Source of the DNA: UBA1259 sp964453915
GTDB lineage: Bacteria; Bacillota; Clostridia; Christensenellales; Borkfalkiaceae
Assembly (NCBI GenBank): GCA_964453915.1
Contig: CAYVPW010000029.1
Location: forward strand, 1-16,201
Length of the DNA: 16,201 nucleotides
Reading direction: 5' to 3'
The translations under genes and the position numbers were made by a program. Positions within the stretch are counted from its first letter, which is position 1; every line of letters starts with the position of its first letter. The notes beneath the pieces were generated by a model that was given only the letters and a program-made list of their open reading frames with translations, had not been told where the DNA came from and did no database searches. Shown here in pieces: positions 1 to 6,908 of this stretch.

Positions 1-5
1 TTATA

Positions 6-578
6 ATGGAGATTTTGGAGCGTGCAATTTTAGAAAAGGGTGAAGTTTTGCCGGGGGACGTTCTTAAAGTCGGTTCTTTTTTAAATAATCAGGTAGACGT
101 AAAGTTTTTATACGAACTAGGTAAAGAAATATATAAACATTATAAAGATAAAGGCGTAAACAAGATTTTAACGGTAGAGGCTTCCGGTATTGCAATGGCG
201 TGCCTTACGGCGTTGCATTTCGGTTGCAACGTTGTATTTGCCAAAAAGAGCAAATCTTCTAACGTTAGCGGCGGTGTTTATTCGGCGGAATGTTATTCTT
301 ACACGCATAATAAAACAAATACGCTAATCGTGCCGAAAGAATATCTTTCCGAAAAAGATAACGTTTTGATTATAGACGATTTTTTGGCGAACGGCGGAGC
401 AATGAATGCTCTTGTAGAACTTGTAAACGCTGCGGGGGCAAAAGTTGTCGGGCTTTCTGCTTTTATAGAAAAAGGATTCCAAAAGGGCGGAGATAAATTG
501 AGAGAGCAAGGATACGACGTGTTTTCCTTGGCTATTATAGAAGAGATGAGGGATGGCGAAATTGTTTTTCGCAAATAA
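6..578 (+). CDS. xpt: xanthine phosphoribosyltransferase
   Basis: This cytosolic type I phosphoribosyltransferase converts xanthine and PRPP to XMP plus pyrophosphate in purine salvage. The 190-residue product matches the Bacillus subtilis Xpt length (about 194) and pattern. It has an N-terminal VLKVGSFLNNQVD segment (about 19-31), the base-pocket stretch TVEASGIA (56-63), and the PRPP-binding loop VLIIDDFLANGGA (120-132) with its two acidic residues. The start at base 6 matches the Xpt N-terminus, but only five bases lie upstream, so its promoter, ribosome binding site and any purine riboswitch fall outside the window. Next, 56 bases downstream and on the same strand, is a BMP-type nucleoside-binding lipoprotein with no terminator between, so co-transcription is likely. 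Identification is from family recall and is firm. Confidence 0.93.
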   Translation: MEILERAILEKGEVLPGDVLKVGSFLNNQVDVKFLYELGKEIYKHYKDKGVNKILTVEASGIAMACLTALHFGCNVVFAKKSKSSNVSGGVYSAECYSYTHNKTNTLIVPKEYLSEKDNVLIIDDFLANGGAMNALVELVNAAGAKVVGLSAFIEKGFQKGGDKLREQGYDVFSLAIIEEMRDGEIVFRK

Positions 579-591
579 GGAAAGTTATATT
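562..591 (+). promoter_or_regulatory. weak possible promoter for the BMP lipoprotein gene
   Basis: TTGTTT (562-567) and TATATT (586-591) are 18 bases apart and overlap the end of xpt. The match is only partial. Read-through from xpt is an equally good explanation, because no terminator separates the two genes. Confidence 0.25.
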
Positions 592-605
592 TAAAGAATG
601 AAATA

Positions 606-627
606 AACCCAAAACGGGGTTAGGAGG
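606..627 (+). other. small hairpin abutting the ribosome binding site of the BMP gene
   Basis: AACCC (606-610) and GGGTT (617-621) can pair around a six-base loop. The stem ends one base before the AGGAGG ribosome binding site (622-627), itself 7 bases before the ATG at 635. It is short and has no T tract, so it is not a terminator. It might tune translation or mRNA stability, which is inference. Confidence 0.3.
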
Positions 628-634
628 ATTCATA

Positions 635-1897
635 ATGAAAAAACTTTTCACACTTATCCTTACCGCTATTTTAGCGGTAGCGTGCTGCTTCGGCTTAACG
701 GCTTGCGGCGATGACGAGGATGCTGTTGTAGCGTTAATTTGTTTGCACGGCGAAAATTCTTCGTATGATAAGAACTTTATCGATGCATTCAAGGCTGCAT
801 GCGATGCTAAGGGCTTGACGGAAGATCAATACTCTATCGTAACGAACATTCCCGAAGAAGGCGATGATTGCTACAATAAAGCAGTTGGTTTTGCTAGCGC
901 AGGATACAAGGCTGTGTTTGCAGATTCTTTCGGTCACGAATCTAGTATGATTAACGCTGCTAAAGAATATCCTGAAGTTCAATTCTGCCACGCAACCGGT
1001 GCCAGCACCAGCAAGGCATTAGACAGCGATGCTTCGAACGATACTCCCGAAAACTTCCACAACGCATTTGCTTCTATTTATCAAGGAAGATATTTAGCAG
1101 GTGTTGCTGCAGGCTTAAAGTTAAAAGCAATGTATGGCAACGATATTACCGATGAAGAAGCAAAAATCGGCTACGTAGGTGCTTATCCTTATGCAGAAGT
1201 TATTTCCGGATACACCTCTTTCTATCTCGGTGTTAAGTCTATCGTTTCTAACGTGACTATGGAAGTTAAATATACCTATTCTTGGTATGACGAATTAAAG
1301 GAAAAGGCTTCTGCACTTGCTTTAATTTCTAATGGTGCTAAGTTGGTTTCCGGCCACGCAGACTCTATGGGTGTTCCTGCTGCATGTAAAGAAAGAGACG
1401 TTCCTAACGTATTCTACAACGGAACGACTACCGATTCAACTTTTGTAATTGCTTCTAAAATCAATTGGCAACCCTACTTTGAAATTATGATTGACGGTGC
1501 TTTGGGTAAAGGCGTAATTCCTAAAGATTACTGCGGAGATTTGTCTACTAATTCCGTTCAAATAACCGCTTTGGGTGTAGCTGCTGCTGAAGGAACTCAA
1601 GCAACGTTAGATGCCGTAAAGGCTCAACTTATAAACGGTACTTTGAACATATTCGATACCGCTAAGTTTACCGTAAAAAATGCAAAAGCAGATACGAGTA
1701 CGTATTCTAAGGCAGCAAACATAACTATGGATGCTGAAGGAAGACTTACCGCATATCTTGCCGATGTAATTGATTTGGGCGACTATGCAGGAGAGACTAA
1801 CGTTGTTGAAAACGGTATCTTTAAGGAATCTAATTTACGTTCAGCTCCTTACTTTGATATCGTTATAGACGGTATCACCATTGGCGCTGATGCTTAA
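635..1897 (+). CDS. BMP family (PnrA/NupN-like) purine nucleoside-binding lipoprotein
   Basis: This is the likely extracytoplasmic substrate-binding lipoprotein of a nucleoside ABC importer. Residues 1-24 form a lipoprotein signal peptide: KK, a hydrophobic core, and the lipobox LTAC with lipidated Cys24. The mature part carries BMP/PnrA hallmarks: a first strand VALICLHGE with a following YDKNFIDAF helix (about 34-52), AGYKAVFADSFGHESS (about 88-103), QGRYLAGVAAGLKLK (about 151-165), IGYVGAYPYAEVISGY (about 177-192), and the WYDELKEKASALALISNGAKLVSGHAD region. At 420 residues it is longer than the usual 330-360. It is preceded by a good AGGAGG site and followed by an ATPase and two permeases of the matching family. 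Binding of guanosine/inosine-type ligands is inferred from characterised family members and from xpt next door. Confidence 0.88.
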   Translation: MKKLFTLILTAILAVACCFGLTACGDDEDAVVALICLHGENSSYDKNFIDAFKAACDAKGLTEDQYSIVTNIPEEGDDCYNKAVGFASAGYKAVFADSFGHESSMINAAKEYPEVQFCHATGASTSKALDSDASNDTPENFHNAFASIYQGRYLAGVAAGLKLKAMYGNDITDEEAKIGYVGAYPYAEVISGYTSFYLGVKSIVSNVTMEVKYTYSWYDELKEKASALALISNGAKLVSGHADSMGVPAACKERDVPNVFYNGTTTDSTFVIASKINWQPYFEIMIDGALGKGVIPKDYCGDLSTNSVQITALGVAAAEGTQATLDAVKAQLINGTLNIFDTAKFTVKNAKADTSTYSKAANITMDAEGRLTAYLADVIDLGDYAGETNVVENGIFKESNLRSAPYFDIVIDGITIGADA

Positions 1898-1921
1898 TTA
1901 AATAATAATAAACTGAACTTT

Positions 1922-1944
1922 AAGCGGAGTTTAAAACTCCGCTT
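1922..1944 (+). terminator. intercistronic hairpin 1 after the BMP gene (partial terminator or mRNA stabiliser)
   Basis: AAGCGGAGTT (1922-1931) pairs perfectly with AACTCCGCTT (1935-1944) around a three-base loop. The following bases (TATAGTTTC) are a poor U tract, so termination should be incomplete. It lies between the binding-protein gene and the ATPase gene of one operon. There such structures commonly leave more mRNA for the binding protein than for the membrane components. Confidence 0.65.
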
Positions 1945-1948
1945 TATA

Positions 1949-1974
1949 GTTTCAGCGATAAAAATCGTTGAAAC
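1949..1974 (+). other. intercistronic hairpin 2
   Basis: GTTTCAGCGAT (1949-1959) pairs with ATCGTTGAAAC (1964-1974) around an AAAA loop: 11 pairs including one G-T wobble. It follows hairpin 1 after four bases and has no T tract. Two stems in a row suggest a 3' stabilising structure or an attenuator. The function is inferred. Confidence 0.55.
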
Positions 1975-1999
1975 CGATATAAACACGGAGGGGTAGAGA

Positions 2000-3727
2000 G
2001 TGGATCGTAATATTACGCTTGAACTCAAAAACGTAACCAAAAGATTTGGACAAACGGTTGCAAACAAAAACGTTAATTTAAAGATATATGATCACGAAGT
2101 TCTTGCAATTTTAGGCGAGAACGGTTCTGGTAAAACAACTTTAATGAATGTTATCGCCGGAATATACGCACCTGAAGAAGGAGAAATTTACATAAACGGT
2201 AAATTGGTAAGAATAAGTTCTCCGGAAGATGCGTTTAAATACGGAATAGGTATGATACACCAACATTTTAAGTTGGTAGACATTTTTTCCGCTGCGGAAA
2301 ATATAGTGCTTGGCGTTAATGAGAAAAAACGATTTAGCCTTAAAGAAGTAAATTCCCGTGTCGGCGAGATTGCCGAAAAATACGGTTTTGAAATAGATCC
2401 TAAAAAGAAGATATATGATATGTCCGTTTCTGAAAAGCAAACGGTAGAAATTATAAAGGTTTTATATCGCGGAGCAGATATACTTATATTAGACGAGCCG
2501 ACCGCAGTTTTAACACCGCAGGAAACAAAGAAACTTTTTGAAGTCTTGAAAAAAATGAGAGAAGACGGAAAGTCTATTATCATAATTACTCATAAATTAA
2601 ACGAGGTTATGGAGATTTCCAATAGGGTTTCTATTTTAAGAAAGGGTGAATATATCACTACGGTAGAAACACAAGATACTAACGAAAAAGAACTTACCGA
2701 AATGATGGTAGGTAAAAAGATTGAGTTAGAAATAAAGAGAGAAAAAACGGATATCGATAAGCCTCTTTTGGAAATAAGAGATTTAAAGATTAAAAAGGAC
2801 GACGGAAGCATTGCTATAGACGACGTGAACTTTTATATTCGCGGCGGAGAGATTTTGGGCGTTGCGGGAATTGCCGGTTGCGGACAAAAAGAACTGTGCG
2901 AAGCAATTGCCGGCTTAAGAAAGGTAGAAAAAGGCTTTATAATGCATAAGGGAGAAAGCATAATAGGGCTTCCCGCAAAAGAAATTATAAAAAAAGGCGT
3001 TTCTATGAGCTTTATTCCGGAAGACCGTTTAGGTATGGGGCTTGCGCCTAGCTTTTCCATTACGGATAATATGATGCTTAAAACTTATAACGAAAAGTAC
3101 GTTGTTTCCGAAGAAGATAAAAAGGCAATAACGGGCGACGATAAGTTTAAGGTGTTTTTCAAAAATTTATGGAAAAAGATTAAAGTTGGTTGCAAGGTTA
3201 TAAATGGTGCACTTTTTGTTGATAGAAAGTCTGCAAGAGAGAGTGCGGAAAAACTTATCGAAAAGTTAGATATCGTGACACCTTCTACGGAAACTCCCGT
3301 TAGAAAACTTTCGGGCGGAAACGTTCAAAAGGTTTTAGTTGGCAGAGAGATAGAAGCAGGGCCTAACGTTATTGTCACGGCATATCCCGTAAGGGGGCTT
3401 GACATAAACTCTTCTTACGTTATATACGACATACTTAACGAGCAAAAGAAAAAGGGCGTAGGTATTTTGTTTATCGGCGAAGATTTAGACGTTATGCTTG
3501 CTCTTTGCGATAAGATTATGGTGTTGTGCCACGGCAAAAATATGGGTATTGTTCACGCTGAAAAAACCACAAAAGAAGAGCTAGGGCTTATGATGACGGG
3601 CTCTCTTGATTTGAAAGAAGTAAAAGCGGATAAAGAGTACGGAATTGCAAAGGACAGCAATTTAACGGAAGACGAGTGGAACGTGCAAAAAGAAAAAGCG
3701 GAAGAAAGCAAGGAGGATAACGAATAA
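2000..3727 (+). CDS. double-ABC nucleoside transporter ATP-binding protein (NupO/YufO-like)
   Basis: Cytoplasmic ATPase of the BMP-type importer, with two ABC domains in one chain. The start is GTG at 2000, six bases after GGAGGGG. Domain 1 has Walker A GENGSGKT (39-46), a signature-position MSVSEKQ, and Walker B LILDEPTAVLTPQE (about 162-175). Domain 2 has a degenerate P-loop GVAGIAGCGQKEL (about 286-298), signature LSGGNVQK (about 437-444), and TAYPVRGLD where a catalytic Walker B Asp-Glu would be. A degenerate second site is, as recalled, normal for this subfamily. At 575 residues it exceeds the usual 510 or so. About 30 extra lysine-rich residues (about 370-405) sit inside domain 2, and a charged C-terminal tail starts near 542. 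Its stop overlaps the next ATG by one base, so translational coupling is likely. Confidence 0.9.
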   Translation: MDRNITLELKNVTKRFGQTVANKNVNLKIYDHEVLAILGENGSGKTTLMNVIAGIYAPEEGEIYINGKLVRISSPEDAFKYGIGMIHQHFKLVDIFSAAENIVLGVNEKKRFSLKEVNSRVGEIAEKYGFEIDPKKKIYDMSVSEKQTVEIIKVLYRGADILILDEPTAVLTPQETKKLFEVLKKMREDGKSIIIITHKLNEVMEISNRVSILRKGEYITTVETQDTNEKELTEMMVGKKIELEIKREKTDIDKPLLEIRDLKIKKDDGSIAIDDVNFYIRGGEILGVAGIAGCGQKELCEAIAGLRKVEKGFIMHKGESIIGLPAKEIIKKGVSMSFIPEDRLGMGLAPSFSITDNMMLKTYNEKYVVSEEDKKAITGDDKFKVFFKNLWKKIKVGCKVINGALFVDRKSARESAEKLIEKLDIVTPSTETPVRKLSGGNVQKVLVGREIEAGPNVIVTAYPVRGLDINSSYVIYDILNEQKKKGVGILFIGEDLDVMLALCDKIMVLCHGKNMGIVHAEKTTKEELGLMMTGSLDLKEVKADKEYGIAKDSNLTEDEWNVQKEKAEESKEDNE

Positions 3728-4851
3728 TGGCAAAAACTTTTATCGGCGAAAAGTCAGTTCGAGAACCTTTGTTCCGTGTGGAGAAAAGAGACGGTTTGCC
3801 GTTTTGGAAAAAAAGCATTATATACGGTGGTGCTATAATTATAGCATTGTTGTTGGGAAGCTTAATTTGTACGGTTGCCGGAACTAAAGGAAATCCCGTA
3901 AAATTCTTTTCTTCTTTATTTAAGGGCGGATTTGGAAAAAGCAAGGATATTTGGGAAACAATTAGAGATACCGCTCTTCTTTTAAGCGTGTCTATGGCGC
4001 TTCTCCCCGCATTCAAAATGAAGTTTTGGAACTTGGGCGGAAACGGTCAAATCCTTATGGGCGGACTTGCTGCAAATATTTGTTTGTATTATTTGGGTGG
4101 AAGAATAAGTGAAGCGCTAGTTATAATCATATCGCTGTTAGCAAGTATGCTTTTCGGTGCTTTGTGGGCGGTAATCCCCGCAATCTTTAAGGCGTTTTTC
4201 AACGCTAACGAAAGTTTGTTTACTCTTATGATGAACTATATTGCAGTATGTATGGTGGGCTTATTTACTGCAATTTGGACAGGCGGAAGAGGAAGTTTTA
4301 CGGATAATCAGCTACCGCAAGAGGGTAGATTGCCTGTAGTTGGCAATCAATTTGTTCTTGCTATTTTAGTTGGCGCGGCAATATTCTTGTTTATGTTTGT
4401 CTTTCTAAAATTTTCTAAGAGAGGATACGAAGTTTCTGTTGTCGGCGATAGCCCAAATACCGCAAAATATATAGGCATCAATGTAAAAAAGACAATAATA
4501 AAAACTTTGATTTTATCCGGTGCTATATGCGGTATTGTTGGGTTGATGCTAACTTCCGGAAGTTATGCAAATACCGCTATAGGTAAAAATACAGCAAAGA
4601 ATATGGGCTTTACCGCCATAATGACTACTTGGCTAGGAAACGGTAATCCTTTAGCAATTTTAGGAACTTGTTTCTTTGTTTCGTGGATAAACAAATCTAA
4701 ACAACAAATAAGTATGGATTTTGGTATAACGAGCGACAGTTTCACTAATTTAGTGACGGGCATTATATACTTCTTTATTATTGCTTGTTCGTTTATAGTT
4801 CAATATAAAGTTATTGCTCGCAAAAAGAAAAAGGAGAAAGACGTTATATGA
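3727..4851 (+). CDS. nucleoside ABC transporter permease 1 (NupP/YufP-like)
   Basis: Integral membrane permease of the BPD_transp_2 type, which also includes ribose and branched-chain amino acid permeases. The 374 residues begin with about 30 basic cytosolic residues, then a first membrane helix (about 31-52) and several more hydrophobic segments through to residue 366. The cytosolic coupling loop that docks on the ATPase is visible as VVGDSPNTAKYIGINVKK (about 239-256), the counterpart of GENPxAAxxxGI in relatives. The ATG overlaps the ATPase stop codon (TAATG). The ribosome binding site GGAGG (3712-3716) lies inside the ATPase gene's last codons. The gene overlaps permease 2 by four bases. 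Together the two permeases should form the membrane heterodimer. Confidence 0.88.
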   Translation: MAKTFIGEKSVREPLFRVEKRDGLPFWKKSIIYGGAIIIALLLGSLICTVAGTKGNPVKFFSSLFKGGFGKSKDIWETIRDTALLLSVSMALLPAFKMKFWNLGGNGQILMGGLAANICLYYLGGRISEALVIIISLLASMLFGALWAVIPAIFKAFFNANESLFTLMMNYIAVCMVGLFTAIWTGGRGSFTDNQLPQEGRLPVVGNQFVLAILVGAAIFLFMFVFLKFSKRGYEVSVVGDSPNTAKYIGINVKKTIIKTLILSGAICGIVGLMLTSGSYANTAIGKNTAKNMGFTAIMTTWLGNGNPLAILGTCFFVSWINKSKQQISMDFGITSDSFTNLVTGIIYFFIIACSFIVQYKVIARKKKKEKDVI

Positions 4852-5822
4852 TATTGTTTATTACTCAATCAATAAGAAGTTCAATGGCGTTTTTATATGG
4901 TAGCCTTGGTGAAATCATTACGGAAAAATCGGGGCACTTAAATCTAGGTATTCCCGGCATAATGTGCGGTGGCGTAGCCGGTGGGTGTTTGGGCGTTTAC
5001 TCTTATATGAGTATGCTTTCAAACCCGGCTAATCCAAACTACGTATTGCTTATTTTAATAGGGGTGCTCTGTGCCTTTATCGTTGCGGCTTTTTTGGGCG
5101 CTATTTATGCGTTTTTAACCGTTTCGCTAAAATGTAATCAAAACGTTACGGGATTAGCGTTAACAATCTTTGGTGGCGGCTTTACGGACGTTATTATGAA
5201 AAAATTTGAAACTGTAGAAATTCAACAGTTTTTCAGCACCGCAAGCACGTATATTACAAAGCCTTTGCCTTTCGCTAGTAGTTTAGGTTGGTTCGGAGAA
5301 GTATTCTTGTCTTACGGATTGTTGGTTTATTTAGCAATTGCGCTTGCTATTATTGCGGGGGTAGTGCTAAAAAGAACTAAAGTGGGATTAAGATTGAGAG
5401 CGGTAGGCGAAAATCCTGCGGCGGCAGATGCTGTGGGAATAAACGTTTCCGCTTATAAATACGGAGCAACTTTAATAGGTGCTGGTATTTCCGGTATAGG
5501 TGGTTTTTTCTACGTGATGGACGTTGTAAACGGTAAGTTTAATAACTATGCACCCATAGAAACCCTTGGTTGGCTTGCCGTAGCGTTGGTTATTTTTACT
5601 TTATGGAGACCAAACCTTTCTATTTTAGGTTCTATCTTGTTTGGAATGCTTTATACCGTGGCGAATTTCCTTTCTATACAAGAACCGATACCTAAAGCAT
5701 TATTGGAGTTTGTGCCTTACGTGGCTACCGTTTTAGTTCTTATTATTATAAGTATCGTTGGGAATAAAAACGTTCAACCGCCGGCTTCTTTGGGATTGAA
5801 TTATTTTAGAGAAGAGCGGTAG
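4848..5822 (+). CDS. nucleoside ABC transporter permease 2 (NupQ/YufQ-like)
   Basis: Second membrane subunit of the importer, 324 residues. It opens with IRSSMAFLYGSLGEIITEKSG, and LNLGIPGIMCGGVAGG follows (about 24-45), typical of the second permease in BMP systems. Its ATPase-coupling loop is RAVGENPAAADAVGINVS (about 181-198), a near-consensus match. The remainder is mostly hydrophobic helices. The ATG overlaps the upstream TGA (ATGA), and AAGGAG precedes it inside the upstream gene, so the three transport genes should be translated in a coupled way. A hairpin terminator lies 28 bases after the stop, closing the purine block. Confidence 0.88.
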   Translation: MILFITQSIRSSMAFLYGSLGEIITEKSGHLNLGIPGIMCGGVAGGCLGVYSYMSMLSNPANPNYVLLILIGVLCAFIVAAFLGAIYAFLTVSLKCNQNVTGLALTIFGGGFTDVIMKKFETVEIQQFFSTASTYITKPLPFASSLGWFGEVFLSYGLLVYLAIALAIIAGVVLKRTKVGLRLRAVGENPAAADAVGINVSAYKYGATLIGAGISGIGGFFYVMDVVNGKFNNYAPIETLGWLAVALVIFTLWRPNLSILGSILFGMLYTVANFLSIQEPIPKALLEFVPYVATVLVLIIISIVGNKNVQPPASLGLNYFREER

Positions 5823-5850
5823 ATAACGCTTAAACTATATTAAATATTAA

Positions 5851-5878
5851 AAAGCCGTTGCTTTTTTGCAACGGCTTT
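5851..5878 (+). terminator. terminator closing the purine transport operon
   Basis: AAAGCCGTTGC (5851-5861) and GCAACGGCTTT (5868-5878) form a perfect 11-base stem with a TTTTTT loop. The + strand tail (AACTTTAT) is only moderately T-rich. On the minus strand the stem is followed by TTTAATATTT, so it could also back up termination from the opposite side. Confidence 0.75.
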
Positions 5879-5890
5879 AACTTTATAAAA

Positions 5891-5918
5891 AATACCGCCG
5901 AAGTTAAAGGGCGGTATT
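5891..5918 (-). terminator. terminator of the lipid kinase gene
   Basis: AATACCGCC (5891-5899) pairs with GGCGGTATT (5910-5918) around a ten-base loop. Read on the minus strand the stem runs into TATTTTTTAT, a proper U tract. This assigns it to the minus-strand kinase gene that ends at 5959. Confidence 0.7.
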
Positions 5919-5958
5919 ACATTTATATACAAGTTATAGGGGTAAACCGCAAAATAAA

Positions 5959-6831
5959 TTATCTGTAAACCCTTAGTTTATCCGAAACCAACTTTATTTC
6001 AAAAGGAATATTGTCGTAAAGTTCACCGTCTACGTTTACGGTGTAATCACCGTTCGGTTGAATTTTTACAAAGCCGGTTGTATCGTGAAAGGATTGTTTC
6101 AAAGATAAAACCTTGCCGTTTTTTAGTTTGAGAAAAGCGTTGATTATTTTTAGCCCGTTAATTTCGTCCACCGCTACAAAGTCTAACTTTCCGTCCGCAG
6201 GGTCTGCAATAGGGCAAATGGGTATTCCGCCGCCGTATCTGTGACCGTTTGCAACGCACGCAATAAACGAGTGATAGTTTTTGGTGCTTCCGTTCATATC
6301 TGCACTAAAATCTACGTAATTAAAGTTAAATAACGTTTTTATAAGACTCATAGTGTAGCCGAAACGGCTTTTTCTTTTAAGTTTTTCGTATCTTTTAAGC
6401 ACGTCTACGTCTACGCCCATACCTATTATATTTAGTCCGCGAACGGTAGGCATTTGCATAAAGTCCGTAAATTTAGGCGTTCCGTTTAATATAACGTTAA
6501 GTGCATCGATAGGGTCTAGGGGAAGTTTGAGAGCCGAAGCAAAGTCGTTGCCTGTTCCCAAAGGAATAATGCCCAGTGCGGTTTTATCAAAGTCGGTAAA
6601 ACCGTTAATTACTTCGTGTAAAGTGCCGTCTCCGCCGACAACGACAATATCCGTTGCGCCGCCGTCTATCAGTTTTGTGGTTAAAGAACTTGCCTGCCCT
6701 TTGCCTTCCGTGTAATGAAATGCAAAATCTGTTTTTGTTTCTGTAAGCCGTTCTTGAATTAACGGCAAAGCTTTTTTAATTTTTTTTCCGCTTTTTCCGC
6801 CCGCAATCGGGTTAATAATAAAATCAATCAT
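5959..6831 (-). CDS. diacylglycerol kinase family lipid kinase (DgkB/YegS-like)
   Basis: A soluble, membrane-associating lipid kinase that uses ATP to phosphorylate diacylglycerol or a similar lipid. In Gram-positives this activity recycles diacylglycerol from lipoteichoic acid synthesis. The 290 residues hold the whole DAGK catalytic fold. FIINPIAGGKSGKK (4-17) is the nucleotide-site entry, VVGGDGTLHEVING (64-77) carries the GGDGT motif, and PLGTGNDFA (90-98) follows. NGHRYGGGIPICPIADPADG (195-214) contributes metal and lid residues, and VDGE (267-270) supplies the likely catalytic acid. AAAGGA precedes the ATG at about 10 bases. The gene is divergent from cca and monocistronic, with its own terminator. 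Family is certain; the exact lipid substrate is not visible. Confidence 0.9.
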   Translation of the reverse strand: MIDFIINPIAGGKSGKKIKKALPLIQERLTETKTDFAFHYTEGKGQASSLTTKLIDGGATDIVVVGGDGTLHEVINGFTDFDKTALGIIPLGTGNDFASALKLPLDPIDALNVILNGTPKFTDFMQMPTVRGLNIIGMGVDVDVLKRYEKLKRKSRFGYTMSLIKTLFNFNYVDFSADMNGSTKNYHSFIACVANGHRYGGGIPICPIADPADGKLDFVAVDEINGLKIINAFLKLKNGKVLSLKQSFHDTTGFVKIQPNGDYTVNVDGELYDNIPFEIKLVSDKLRVYR

Positions 6832-6873
6832 TAGTACTTTCCTTTACGTATAACATAATATTACAACAAAATG

Positions 6874-6902
6874 GTGAAAATTTCAACTTTTTATGATACA
6901 AT
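6874..6902 (+). promoter_or_regulatory. promoter for the CCA-adding enzyme gene (leaderless mRNA likely)
   Basis: GTGAAA (6874-6879), a 17-base spacer and TACAAT (6897-6902), with an upstream TG at 6894-6895 making an extended -10. Transcription would begin about seven bases later, at or beside the ATG at 6909, leaving no 5' leader. Confidence 0.65.
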
Positions 6903-6908
6903 AAAACT

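Noticed and set aside
299..574. Open frames antisense to xpt, and similar long antisense frames under the transporter, cca, thiN and ATPase genes.
   Set aside because: They lie wholly inside well-supported genes, lack plausible ribosome binding sites, and give no recognisable protein.
5891..5918. The paired inverted repeats at 5851-5918 as a mobile element or attachment site.
   Set aside because: They lie between convergent genes and behave as ordinary terminators for each strand. No flanking duplications or recombinase were found.
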